Assembly: GCF_001510895.1 (NCBI RefSeq)
Contig: NZ_LPWA01000124.1
Location: forward strand, 1-53,313
Direction of reading: 5' to 3'
DNA length: 53,313 nucleotides
Source: Mesorhizobium loti
GTDB taxonomy: Bacteria; Pseudomonadota; Alphaproteobacteria; Rhizobiales; Rhizobiaceae
Made by a program: the position numbers and the translations under genes. Below, in pieces: positions 1 to 7,785 of the stretch (the stretch's first letter is position 1; every line of letters starts with the position of its first letter). Below the pieces are notes generated by a model, which saw only the letters and a program-made list of their open reading frames with translations, was not told the origin of the DNA and searched no databases.

Positions 1-100
1 TGAGCAGCGCATCGACGTCTCCCACGCAATGATCCTCGTCGCCATGGGTGGCAATTTGCTCAGGCGAAATGCCCATCCGTGAATTTCAAAACGGACTCTA

Positions 101-203
101 AGCGCGCCGCGCAGAAACGGATTCAGGCGACGCGCTTCAAGGCTTTGTTTTGATGCATGTCGTTATCCCAAAACCGCTGCGCACTTTTGGGCGACATCCA
201 TTA
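101..203. repeat. Dispersed palindromic repeat, copy 1
   Basis: About 103 bp that match 10521-10623 over nearly the whole length, with scattered substitutions and one indel near the left end. The inner part can fold: ATGTCG near 157 pairs with CGACAT near 192, and CCCAAAA pairs with TTTTGGG. I recognise this kind of element as the intergenic repeats common in Mesorhizobium and relatives. Both copies sit just beyond the 3' end of a GlxA-family gene. Confidence 0.75.
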
Positions 204-304
204 GAGCAGTTCATCGTTTCACGGAAACGCCGAACTGCTCTAAATGTTGTTTTTACGCAATTCCGGACGGAAAACCGTTACACACTTTTCCGGGAATTGC
301 TCTA
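204..304. repeat. Two adjacent hairpin modules
   Basis: The first hairpin has arms GAGCAGTTC (204-212) and GAACTGCTC (about 232-240). The second has arms GCAATTCCGGA (about 257) and TTTTCCGGGAATTGC (about 286-300). The second module runs into the stop codon of the gene ending at 302, so the TAG stop is supplied by the repeat. They could serve as a bidirectional terminator, but no long T tract is present. Confidence 0.55.
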
Positions 305-1342
305 GACAGCCGGAAGCGGCGTGTTGCCGCGCACGCGGAACCGGTTGATCGCCTTGCGATCCTCCTGGGGGGTTACGCCAAAGGTCTGGACATAGTGGCG
401 TACCAGCGGCGTGGTGCTCGCATAGCCGACCGCCAGCGCGATGTCGGTGATTGAATCGTTGGAATAGAGCGCGATCTGCCGCGCCTTTTTCATCCGCAGC
501 AGACGATAATATTTCAGGGGGCTCTGGCCGGTAGAGCGCTTGAAGGAGCGATCGAGCTGCCGCGTGGACAGGTCCACCGCCTTGGCGACGCGCGCAATCT
601 GGATCGGATCCTCCACATGCTCCGCAAACAGCCGTATCGCCTTGGCAACGGGCGGGGGCAGCATATCCTCGGTGCGGTCGCTGCGCAGTGCCGGCGTCCG
701 CTGTTCCGCCTCCTCGCCGCGCACGAACGGATGCTGGAACCAGCACGCAACCTCAGTCATGACCTCGGCTCCCAGCCGATCCTGGATCAGCTGCAGCATC
801 AGATCGAACACGGCCGTCGCTCCTGCCGCCGTGAGCCGCTGCCGATCTACGCAGATGACCTTTTCGCTGGCCTGGACGTCCGGAAATTCCGCCTTGAACG
901 CCGCCTCGTAACACCAGTGGACAGCACATTTGTGCCCGGACATCAGACCGGTGCGCACGAGGGGAAAAATGCCGCCGCTGAAGGCGCCGAGCGCCGTGCC
1001 GTGGCGGGCGAGCCTGCGTATCGCGGCGTTCCCGGTGCGGGCGGATTGGAAACGCCCGTTCGGTCCCGAGAGGAAATAGAGCTGATCGACGCCTGGCAAA
1101 TCCTGCAGCCCGATGTCGGGGTCGAAACCGACAGCGGCGCTGGAGACGACCCGGCTTGCCGTCTCACCGACGACGGTCCACGAGAAGACCTCTCGTCCGA
1201 CGATCTCGTTGGCCGCGCGCAACGGCTCGATCGCCGAAGTCAGGCAGGCCATGGGGAAGCCCGGGAAGATCAGGAAGCCTAGATGCCTCCCTTCCTCAGC
1301 GGCGCCCGTCTGCGTTCGTTGCAACAAGGCAACCACTCCCAC
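302..1342 (-). CDS. GlxA-family (GATase1-like/AraC) transcriptional regulator
   Basis: A cytoplasmic regulator with an N-terminal DJ-1/PfpI-like ligand domain (about residues 18-190, starting GRHLGFLIFPGF) and a C-terminal AraC-type double helix-turn-helix (about 235-335, with STRQLDRSFKRSTGQSP and DIALAVGYAS). Length is usual for the family. Known members such as GbdR, CdhR and SouR sense glycine betaine, carnitine and sarcosine, which fits the N-demethylase operon directly upstream on the same strand. It follows the DUF3445 gene by about 30 bases, so it is probably the last gene of that operon. The GTG start at 1342 is the longest option; starts a few codons later are possible. Its ligand is unknown, but a methylated amine is a reasonable inference. 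Confidence 0.88.
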   Translation of the reverse strand: MGVVALLQRTQTGAAEEGRHLGFLIFPGFPMACLTSAIEPLRAANEIVGREVFSWTVVGETASRVVSSAAVGFDPDIGLQDLPGVDQLYFLSGPNGRFQSARTGNAAIRRLARHGTALGAFSGGIFPLVRTGLMSGHKCAVHWCYEAAFKAEFPDVQASEKVICVDRQRLTAAGATAVFDLMLQLIQDRLGAEVMTEVACWFQHPFVRGEEAEQRTPALRSDRTEDMLPPPVAKAIRLFAEHVEDPIQIARVAKAVDLSTRQLDRSFKRSTGQSPLKYYRLLRMKKARQIALYSNDSITDIALAVGYASTTPLVRHYVQTFGVTPQEDRKAINRFRVRGNTPLPAV

Positions 1343-1372
1343 GTCTGTCGCCGCTCCCGATGCGCGGCTTGG

Positions 1373-2413
1373 TCAGTCCGCCCAAATGCCCGGCGACGTC
1401 GGGGCGCCGTCGTCATATTTTGACAGCCATTCGACGATCTTTGGCCGATTGGTGACGAAACCTTTGTAGGTCGCAAGCTCGGTCGGCAAGTCGCGGATGA
1501 CGCGATGGAAGCGCCTCGCCCATTTCGGCACCGTTGCCAGTTCGTCGAGCTTGATGAGGTAGCAGCGGATCGGGAAGACCAGGGCGTTCGAGCGAGGCAG
1601 ACGGAAGAAGGTCTGCAGCTCGACGCGCAGATGCATCATCTGCCCCATGTTCTCAAGCGTCAGGTCCTTCTTCATCACGCCCCATTTGTGATAGTTCTCG
1701 GGGCTGGTGTCGAGCAGCGGATTGACCGTCATGGTCCAGTTCAGACGTCGCGCCGGCGAACCCTGTTGTATGTTCAGGAGGAACTTCAAGGCGCGCTGGA
1801 AGATGCCCATCTCGTGCGCTTTCGGCACCGGTGCGTGCCACTCGAAAAAGTTCATGCCGATGTCGAAATCAAGGCTCCAATCGGCCTGTGTCGTCACCAT
1901 GCCGGCATCCATCCACAGGTTGTCGTCGCGCTGGTCGAGCACCGCGAAGTCGCCCTGGGTCTGCCGCGTGATGTATTCCATCGGGCCATAGGGCAATGTG
2001 GTCTCATCGAGAAAAATGAACTTCTGTTCGATGCCCAGCGGACGGTTGATCCAGTGCCATTTGGCGCCATCGCGGTGCAGCTCGAAAAGCTCGGGATACT
2101 CCTGCGCCTTCGCGGTCATGATCAGCTCGAGCAGATCCCAGCCGGCGAGTGTCATGTGCGGCAGCGACTGGCAGCGCAGCGGGTCTTCGGCAAGGACGCG
2201 GGCACGGTCGCGCATCTCCGACACGTAGTGCTCGTCGACATCGAAAGTCCGCTCGTAGACGCTGCCCGGACGGTATGATTTGTGTGGTTCCAGGTTCACC
2301 GAGTACATGTAGCTGTCCTCGGAAAACGGGAATGGGAAGCGCTTGACCGCCTCAGGCGAGTTGCGGAAGGTGAAGTCGTCGTGGAACGTTTCTTCCTTGA
2401 AGATGATAGTCAT
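1373..2413 (-). CDS. Heme-dependent oxidative N-demethylase catalytic subunit (DUF3445)
   Basis: A 346-residue DUF3445 protein, the PAS-fold heme subunit of the HODM/dimethylamine monooxygenase family, which oxidatively removes a methyl group from a secondary amine such as dimethylamine. Recognisable segments are the N-terminal FPFPFSEDSYMYSVNLEPHK, the central HWINRPLGIEQKFIF, and the C-terminal RVELQTFFRLPRSNALVFPI with an LPRS motif typical of the family. The gene is third-to-last in a minus-strand run: GcvT-like, zinc-ribbon subunit, reductase, this gene, GlxA regulator. All four components of the known multicomponent enzyme are present and adjacent, which makes the assignment strong. The substrate could be dimethylamine or another N-methyl amine, for example an N-methylated proline. 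Confidence 0.9.
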   Translation of the reverse strand: MTIIFKEETFHDDFTFRNSPEAVKRFPFPFSEDSYMYSVNLEPHKSYRPGSVYERTFDVDEHYVSEMRDRARVLAEDPLRCQSLPHMTLAGWDLLELIMTAKAQEYPELFELHRDGAKWHWINRPLGIEQKFIFLDETTLPYGPMEYITRQTQGDFAVLDQRDDNLWMDAGMVTTQADWSLDFDIGMNFFEWHAPVPKAHEMGIFQRALKFLLNIQQGSPARRLNWTMTVNPLLDTSPENYHKWGVMKKDLTLENMGQMMHLRVELQTFFRLPRSNALVFPIRCYLIKLDELATVPKWARRFHRVIRDLPTELATYKGFVTNRPKIVEWLSKYDDGAPTSPGIWAD

Positions 2414-2426
2414 CGCGACCTCCTCG

Positions 2427-3392
2427 CTATCGGTCCAACACCAGCGTCTTGCCTTCGAAGCGGGACACGCATGGCATGATCTTGTCGCCGCTGGCGCATT
2501 GCGCAGGCGTCAGCCAATGGTCCTTGTGCAGGAATGTCCCGTCATATTCGAGGACATCCGTCTCGCACTGACCGCAGGCGCCGCCGCGGCACAGATAGGG
2601 CGCCTCGACGCCGGCTGCTTCGATCGCTTCAAGCAGGCTCTGATGTTCGCCGACCTGGATGACCTTGTTCGACCGCGCCAGCATGACCTCGAATGGCTTG
2701 CCCGAGGCAGGCGCAAGGAATTCTTCGTGATGGATCGACTCGCGCGGCCATCCGAGCGCGGCGGCCGTCTTGCGCACCCAGGCGATCATGCCTTTGGGGC
2801 CGCAGACATAGACGTGCGTGCCGAGCGGTTGGCCGTCGAGCAATCCCGGCAGGTCGATCATCTCGCCCCGGTCGTCGTGATAGATATGGACGCGCGAGCG
2901 ATAGTTGGCCACTAGCTCGTCCGCGTAGGAAGCGAGGGATGGTGTCCGCACGGAGTAGTGCAGTTCGAAATTGCCATTCATGGCGCTGAGCTGCTTGATT
3001 TGCGCCAGGAACGGCGTGATGCCGATGCCTCCCGCAAGCAACAGGTGTTTTCGGGCGCGCAAATCCAGCGCGAAGAGATTGACCGGGTTGGAGATGACCA
3101 TTTCCATCCCGGGCCTCACCTGCCGGTGCATGAACAGCGATCCGCCTCTTCCACTGTCGTCGCGGCGTATCGATATCGAATAGCCCAGCGGGTCGGCAGG
3201 ATCGCTCATGATCGAGTAGGGATTGCGGCGCACGCGATCCTGGTCGTTCATCTCCACGACGGTATGCGCGCCGCCGGAGAAGGTAGGCATCGGGCCGCCA
3301 TCACGGCGCACGAACCTGAATCGGGTGACAAGCTCGTTGACCGGCGTGACCTCGGCCACCGTCACGGGTATTTTTGCGGCTCCTGCGCTCAT
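2427..3392 (-). CDS. N-demethylase reductase subunit (FMN/FAD, NAD(P)H, plant-type 2Fe-2S)
   Basis: A 321-residue reductase of the phthalate-dioxygenase-reductase type. An FNR-like flavin domain comes first (RRNPYSIMSDP around residues 60-70), then an NAD(P)-binding part (LLAGGIGITPFLAQI, VYVCGPKGM), then a C-terminal plant-type ferredoxin with CRGGACGQC and a later Cys. It passes electrons from NAD(P)H to the heme subunit. I place the start at the ATG at 3392, which overlaps the TGA of the upstream gene (ATGA) and implies translational coupling; the longer open frame upstream lies inside that gene. Fourteen bases separate its stop from the heme-subunit start. Confidence 0.9.
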   Translation of the reverse strand: MSAGAAKIPVTVAEVTPVNELVTRFRFVRRDGGPMPTFSGGAHTVVEMNDQDRVRRNPYSIMSDPADPLGYSISIRRDDSGRGGSLFMHRQVRPGMEMVISNPVNLFALDLRARKHLLLAGGIGITPFLAQIKQLSAMNGNFELHYSVRTPSLASYADELVANYRSRVHIYHDDRGEMIDLPGLLDGQPLGTHVYVCGPKGMIAWVRKTAAALGWPRESIHHEEFLAPASGKPFEVMLARSNKVIQVGEHQSLLEAIEAAGVEAPYLCRGGACGQCETDVLEYDGTFLHKDHWLTPAQCASGDKIMPCVSRFEGKTLVLDR

Positions 3393-3988
3393 CTGAATCG
3401 CTCCACCGATTCCGGAATGTTGCCTGGATCTTCCGCGTCGATGCGCACGCCCTGGAAGGCCGCTATGCGGCGCGAGTAGTGATCGCGCACGAACAGATGC
3501 AGCCCGCAATGGGCGCATTGGAAAGGATCGTGTGTCACGTCTTCAGTGACGCCCTTGCAATGCACGCACTGCACGCGGCGCGCAGTGGAGCCGCGGTGCT
3601 CCGTCTGGATCGCGGAATGCGGGATGCCGGCCTGCGTGGCCTCGAGCATCGCCTGTCCCATTAGCCCCTCGGTTCCCGCCAGATAGACCTGCAGGCCCAT
3701 ATGCGCCCCAGCCAGGACCCGCCTCAGCCGAGGAAGCGCCGCGTCGTAGCTTGGCCCGACATAGAGTTGGGCAGGGGCAAGTTGCTCCAGCCTGGCGACG
3801 AACTTTTCCCCTGACGTCTTGGGGAGGTAGATGATGTGAGCCCCAGCGAAGAAATCGGGGCGCGCAGAGGCGACCAGATCGAGGATCGCCTCGGCACCTT
3901 CGGCATCGGCGACCATCAAATGCAGTCGCCCCGGCCGTATCTCCAGCGCGCCATAGACGGGGCGGCTTGGAATCGAGCCTTCTAACAC
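3389..3988 (-). CDS. Dimethylamine monooxygenase small subunit, zinc-ribbon type (DmmA-like family)
   Basis: A 199-residue protein with a C-terminal zinc ribbon: CVHCKG followed about 14 residues later by CAHCG, then LHLFVRDHYS. The N-terminal two-thirds has an alpha/beta look (RLHLMVADAEGAEAILDLV, QLYVGPSYDAAL). It matches the small accessory subunit family found with DUF3445 demethylases and needed for dimethylamine oxidation. Start is probably the GTG at 3988 with a GAGGG-like site upstream. The stop overlaps the next ATG. Naming of the individual dmm subunits differs between sources, so I give no letter. Confidence 0.82.
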   Translation of the reverse strand: MLEGSIPSRPVYGALEIRPGRLHLMVADAEGAEAILDLVASARPDFFAGAHIIYLPKTSGEKFVARLEQLAPAQLYVGPSYDAALPRLRRVLAGAHMGLQVYLAGTEGLMGQAMLEATQAGIPHSAIQTEHRGSTARRVQCVHCKGVTEDVTHDPFQCAHCGLHLFVRDHYSRRIAAFQGVRIDAEDPGNIPESVERFR

Positions 3989-4059
3989 TGACTTTGACCC
4001 TCGGCTCCGTTTTCGTTGGTTTGCGGGCTTGAGCCCTGCTTGCCACGTCTTACCGCGAC

Positions 4060-5193
4060 CTAACCCTTGGCGGTGCGACGCTTCTTTTCCGCATCAAAGA
4101 ACGGCATCGAATGCGCGACGCAAGGGATTTCACCGGTCGAGTTCTGAACGGTCATCCTCACTCCGTCGACGGCGCAGTCCACCGGCATGCGCGCAATGCC
4201 GATGTTATGCTTGTTGAGGCCGGAGTACATGCCGATCGTCACCACGCCGACTTTCTTGCCGTCCTTGAGCAAAGGCGCGCCCTCCTCGGCCGGCGTCGTG
4301 CCTTCGAGCTTGACGCCATAGATCTTGAAGCGCTCCTTGCCCTTCAGCCGATAATGTTCCTCGGCGCCGCGGAACCCAACCTTGCCGGGCGAGACGGTGA
4401 AGTCCAGCCCGAGTTCCCACAGCGTGTCGCCGGGACCTTCGTTCTCGAACGGATACTTTTCCGAATTGTCGTAAGGGAAGAACAGCAGATAGCTTTCGGC
4501 CCGCAGCAGATCGAGCGTGGTGAACCGGCAAGGGATGATGCCCATGCCCGCCCCCTCCTCCAGGATCCGGTCCCAGATCGCGGGAGCATCCTGGCCACGG
4601 CAGAAAATCTCGTAGCCGCGCTCGCCGGTGTAGCCCGTGCGCGAGATCGTCACCGGCAGACCGAAAAGCGAGGTGTGCATATGGCTGAAGTAGTTCAGGT
4701 TCCGGATGCCTTCCACATGCTTGTTCAGGTAGTCGACGGCCAGCGGGCCCTGCAGCGACAGGTCATGCAGGTTGTCATCGAAGCGGATGGCAACATCGCG
4801 ACCCGTGGCCGCCATCGTGAGCTGTTCATGGGCGCCGCCGGAGCCGTGCACGACCATCCAGCTGTTCGGCCCCATGCGGTAGATCACGCAGTCGTCGATG
4901 AACTTGCCGGCATCGTTGAGCATGGTCGCGTATACCGACCGGCCGGGCATGATCTTCTCGGCGTTGCGGGTCGTGGCGCGGTCGATGATGTGGCTGGCCG
5001 CAGGGCCGTTCAAGTGCACCTTCTTCAAGCCGGAAACGTCCATCAGGCCGGCCTTGGTGCGGATCGCCAGATATTCGCGTTCAGGGTCGCCCGAATACTG
5101 CCAGGCAGTGCCCATGCCGCTCCAGTCTTCAAGCTTCGAACCAAGCGCGCGATGGCGATCGGCGAGCGTGGAAAATCTCCAGGAATTGGTCAT
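4060..5193 (-). CDS. GcvT-like tetrahydrofolate-binding N-demethylase subunit
   Basis: A 377-residue aminomethyltransferase (GcvT/T-protein) family protein. Typical segments are the N-terminal YLAIRTKAGLMDVSGLKKV, the central SRTGYTGERGYEIF and LRAESYLLF, and the C-terminal barrel with EEGAPLLKDGKKVGVVT. In this multicomponent system the subunit captures the formaldehyde-level methyl carbon on tetrahydrofolate as methylene-THF. It is the first gene of the minus-strand operon. The ATG at 5193 is preceded by an AGGGGA Shine-Dalgarno sequence. The 66-base gap to the next gene is the largest inside the operon. Confidence 0.87.
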   Translation of the reverse strand: MTNSWRFSTLADRHRALGSKLEDWSGMGTAWQYSGDPEREYLAIRTKAGLMDVSGLKKVHLNGPAASHIIDRATTRNAEKIMPGRSVYATMLNDAGKFIDDCVIYRMGPNSWMVVHGSGGAHEQLTMAATGRDVAIRFDDNLHDLSLQGPLAVDYLNKHVEGIRNLNYFSHMHTSLFGLPVTISRTGYTGERGYEIFCRGQDAPAIWDRILEEGAGMGIIPCRFTTLDLLRAESYLLFFPYDNSEKYPFENEGPGDTLWELGLDFTVSPGKVGFRGAEEHYRLKGKERFKIYGVKLEGTTPAEEGAPLLKDGKKVGVVTIGMYSGLNKHNIGIARMPVDCAVDGVRMTVQNSTGEIPCVAHSMPFFDAEKKRRTAKG

Positions 5194-5582
5194 TTCACTA
5201 TTCCCCTTTTTGTATGGTTGTTGGCATCCAGTTTGTGAGAAACGGTCGTGGAAATCAATAATGCTGTTAAAATTTTTTTCCTACCAGCAAAGTTGCGGCC
5301 GAAAAATCGATTTCGCGAGGCCAGCAGGCGAATTGGGCCGGGGACAGTCACGAGGAAGCGTGGAAAACGCGCCGCCGAACCCTGAATTTCCTCATCGAAA
5401 CCCACGATATCGCTATGATCGCGCGCGGGATTTGCGGATCGAATGGGCGTCTGGAAGCATCGCCGGGAATGCGGCAAAAGCTCATCCTTCGCGGATATCG
5501 AACTGGCATGACGCGCCACGGTATTGTCGTCATGGCGCAGTTCTGATGAATTCCGCGCGGTCGCCAGGAAAGGAACGTCTCG
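5194..5582. promoter_or_regulatory. Divergent intergenic region, N-demethylase operon / gntR
   Basis: About 390 bases between two divergent units. The part next to the demethylase operon (5205-5290) is AT-rich with an A/T run near 5263-5280, consistent with a promoter. I find no good copy of the TGGTC..GACCA operator seen at tmm. No supported ORF lies here. Confidence 0.4.
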
Positions 5583-6302
5583 ATGCCACCAAACCATGAT
5601 GCCGCGCTGGCTCTGCTTGTGGATCATTCGATCGGCGCCACGGTACGGGTCGTGGTGGACACGCTGCTGGCGCGAATACGCTCCCAACAATACGCGGCCG
5701 ACGAAAGACTGCCTTCGGAGCGGACCCTGGCCAGCGAACTTGGCGTTGCCCGAAACACGGTTCGAGAAGCGCTCGACATACTCGAAACCCACGGCTTTAT
5801 CCGCCGTCGAGCTGGAAGCGGCAGCTTCGTGACGGGACAGACAGGCACGGACGATGCCGCAGGAGGCGTTGCTGCGGAGACGAGCCCGCTCGACCTCCTC
5901 GTCATGCGCGGCATCATAGAGCCCGAGATGATGCGGCTCGCCATCATCAACATGTCGCCGCGAGCCATAGAAGGGCTGGGCGAGATTCTGTCCGCGATGG
6001 AAACGGTTCAGACCGACGCGGCCCAGTTCGCCCGACTTGAGGAAGAGTTTCATCGCCAGGTGGCCCGTGGAGCGGGAAATCCGCTGCTTTCGTCCTGCTA
6101 CGACCTGTTGATCCAGGCCCGTCGCCAGGGCTTTCGGGCCGCGCTCAACCGACGGCATCTGACACCTCGCCGGATCCAGGACTATCAGCGACGGTACAAC
6201 ACATTGCTCAACGCGATTATCGCGCGAGACATCGAGAGCGCGGTGGAGTTTACCAAGCTGCTTTTGATCGAAGAACAAAAGCTTCTCCTTCAAGAGGATT
6301 GA
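5583..6302 (+). CDS. FCD-type GntR (FadR/VanR-like) transcriptional regulator
   Basis: A 239-residue regulator with an N-terminal winged helix (about residues 20-85: RIRSQQYAADERLPSERTLA, ARNTVREALDILETHGFIRR) and an all-helical FCD ligand domain (about 105-230). The FCD metal-site pattern can be followed in the E-E-F-H segment (EEEFHRQVARGAGN). The ATG at 5583 follows a GGAAAGG site. It is convergent with the next gene, overlapping its 3' end by 13 bases. Regulators of this family bind TGGTNNNNACCA-type palindromes, and two such palindromes occur in the tmm leader, so tmm control is a reasonable inference. Confidence 0.88.
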   Translation: MPPNHDAALALLVDHSIGATVRVVVDTLLARIRSQQYAADERLPSERTLASELGVARNTVREALDILETHGFIRRRAGSGSFVTGQTGTDDAAGGVAAETSPLDLLVMRGIIEPEMMRLAIINMSPRAIEGLGEILSAMETVQTDAAQFARLEEEFHRQVARGAGNPLLSSCYDLLIQARRQGFRAALNRRHLTPRRIQDYQRRYNTLLNAIIARDIESAVEFTKLLLIEEQKLLLQED

Positions 6303-7606
6303 GCGTCGACCATCGCGGGACCAGCGGAAATCCGCAGCGCGTCCGGCGCGGCCGGATGACGCTGGTCCCACATCAGCCCAAGCGCACGCAGTTCGTGTTT
6401 CAGCCGGGTCCCGTGCCGCCGCAGCCAGTTTGGGATCGATCCGAAGGCGACGATTCGAGCCTGGCCGTCGGTGATGCGCACGACCGGCCAATCACCGACT
6501 AGCGCGTTGTCGTTGCCGAACAGATCCGAGCCCGACCATTTGGCCATTCCGAAGGCGTGCTCGCCGAGACCGCCATGCTTCATTGCCGCGAGGACCGAAA
6601 CCGGCGCCGCCGTTCCGGCCTTTTCAACCGCCGCATGCCAAAGATCCAGCGTGGCGACGTATTCCCACGAGACCGCGGTCCAGCTGTCCGGGAAACGGCG
6701 ATTGTACTCATCGAAGAATTCGGCCGGCCGATTGAAGAAAAAGGCTTTGTCGCGGAGCTCGGGATCGTCGAAGTCCGGGAACTGGAACAGGAAGCCCTCA
6801 ACGAACTCGATCGATGTCCGCTCGGCCAACCGGCGGTAGTTGTCGGCGGTGCAGGATATTATCTGCCCCCGGAATCCCGATCGGAACGCGGCCTCTGTCA
6901 ATGCGTGAACCATCGGCTCGTAGCTCGTGCACCAGCATAAGATGTCAGGATTGCCGGCCAGCATCGCACCCACAATCTCCTCGGCGTTTGTCGCCTCGGG
7001 CGCGTAGCGGACCTCTGCCACGGCCTCGATACCTTCCGCTGCAAAGGCAGCCCGGTAGGTCGCGAGCGAGGGCAGCCCCAATGCGTCGGTTTGGCTGCAC
7101 ATCGCAACCCGCCGCAGTTCGGGGCGGTTGCGTGCGAGCCACTCGACAGCGGTCACGTTGTAGAGAGGATGGATCTCGCTTGGAGCAATCAGGTACGGCG
7201 TGTCCGGCGACAGATCACTGGGCAGCAGGGTCGAGGTCAGGATTTTCCGCGACATCAGATAGTCCTGGATTGGGCGGAACGTGTCGCCTCCCAGCATCAT
7301 CAACAGTCCCACGCCATGGTCCTGCACCAGGCGGCGTGCGCCTTCTGCCGCCTGTTCGGGATCATAGCCGCAGTCCTCGGCAAGCAGCTGGACATTGTGG
7401 CGCGTTCCTCCGATCAACATTCCTCCGGTGCGGTTGATCCAGTCCACCCAGATACGGCAGCCGTTCAGTCCGGGCAGCCCCCACGAGCGAATTGGCCCGG
7501 TGAGCGGCCCAAGAAACCCCACCTTGACCATTTTATGCGCGCCGACGCCCAGCCGCCTGGTCTGCGCGTTCACGGTAAGCCGCTGCGCGAAACTGGCCGG
7601 GTTCAT
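6290..7606 (-). CDS. Periplasmic-binding-fold protein, AmiC/urea-amide type, no signal peptide
   Basis: A type I periplasmic-binding-protein fold related to amide and urea binding proteins (AmiC, FmdD). It reads VKVGFLGPLTGPIRSWG near the N terminus, LLAEDCGYDPEQAAEGARRL as the classic second segment, then LMMLGGDTFRPIQDYL. The N terminus has neither a hydrophobic signal segment nor a lipobox nor a twin-arginine motif, so it is predicted to be cytoplasmic. No permease or ATPase gene accompanies it. It is divergent from tmm and may act as a sensor, as AmiC does, rather than in transport. The start could be at 7606 or at the ATG at 7531 (MVKVGFLGP); neither has a strong ribosome site. Confidence 0.75.
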   Translation of the reverse strand: MNPASFAQRLTVNAQTRRLGVGAHKMVKVGFLGPLTGPIRSWGLPGLNGCRIWVDWINRTGGMLIGGTRHNVQLLAEDCGYDPEQAAEGARRLVQDHGVGLLMMLGGDTFRPIQDYLMSRKILTSTLLPSDLSPDTPYLIAPSEIHPLYNVTAVEWLARNRPELRRVAMCSQTDALGLPSLATYRAAFAAEGIEAVAEVRYAPEATNAEEIVGAMLAGNPDILCWCTSYEPMVHALTEAAFRSGFRGQIISCTADNYRRLAERTSIEFVEGFLFQFPDFDDPELRDKAFFFNRPAEFFDEYNRRFPDSWTAVSWEYVATLDLWHAAVEKAGTAAPVSVLAAMKHGGLGEHAFGMAKWSGSDLFGNDNALVGDWPVVRITDGQARIVAFGSIPNWLRRHGTRLKHELRALGLMWDQRHPAAPDALRISAGPAMVDAQSS

Positions 7607-7697
7607 AGGGCGTCACTCATCGGGCTTGCATCGGCCTCATGGCGATCACGGTAACCGGCACTGATGCGCAAAGTGATTTTCCCCGTATGAATATTTA

Positions 7698-7726
7698 TTG
7701 ACAACGATCGAGATTCGTTCCTAACT
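7698..7726 (+). promoter_or_regulatory. tmm promoter (-35/-10)
   Basis: TTGACA at 7698-7703, a 17-base spacer and CTAACT at 7721-7726. The same hexamers with the same spacing recur at 9306-9334 before the next regulator gene, which supports both as real promoters. Confidence 0.7.
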
Positions 7727-7737
7727 GGTCTGGACCA
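7726..7737. promoter_or_regulatory. Putative GntR operator 1 (TGGTCTGGACCA)
   Basis: TGGTC and GACCA form a perfect inverted repeat around TG, overlapping the end of the -10 element. This is the FadR-like operator form used by FCD-GntR regulators. Binding there would block transcription start. Confidence 0.6.
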
Positions 7738-7758
7738 AAAGAACCAATATCACAAAAC

Positions 7759-7770
7759 TGGTTTAAACCA
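7759..7770. promoter_or_regulatory. Putative GntR operator 2 (TGGTTTAAACCA)
   Basis: A perfect 12-base palindrome directly before the tmm ribosome site, centred 33 bases from operator 1, about three helical turns. The spacing puts both sites on nearly the same DNA face. Confidence 0.55.
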
Positions 7771-7785
7771 ATGGGAGAATCAAGC

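Noticed and set aside
4111..5238. 375-residue plus-strand frame opposite the GcvT-like gene
   Set aside because: No domain features; the GcvT-like protein on the other strand accounts for the sequence.
5190..6491. 433-residue minus-strand open frame across the gntR gene
   Set aside because: It is antisense to a clear FCD-GntR protein, has no family features and arises from high GC content.
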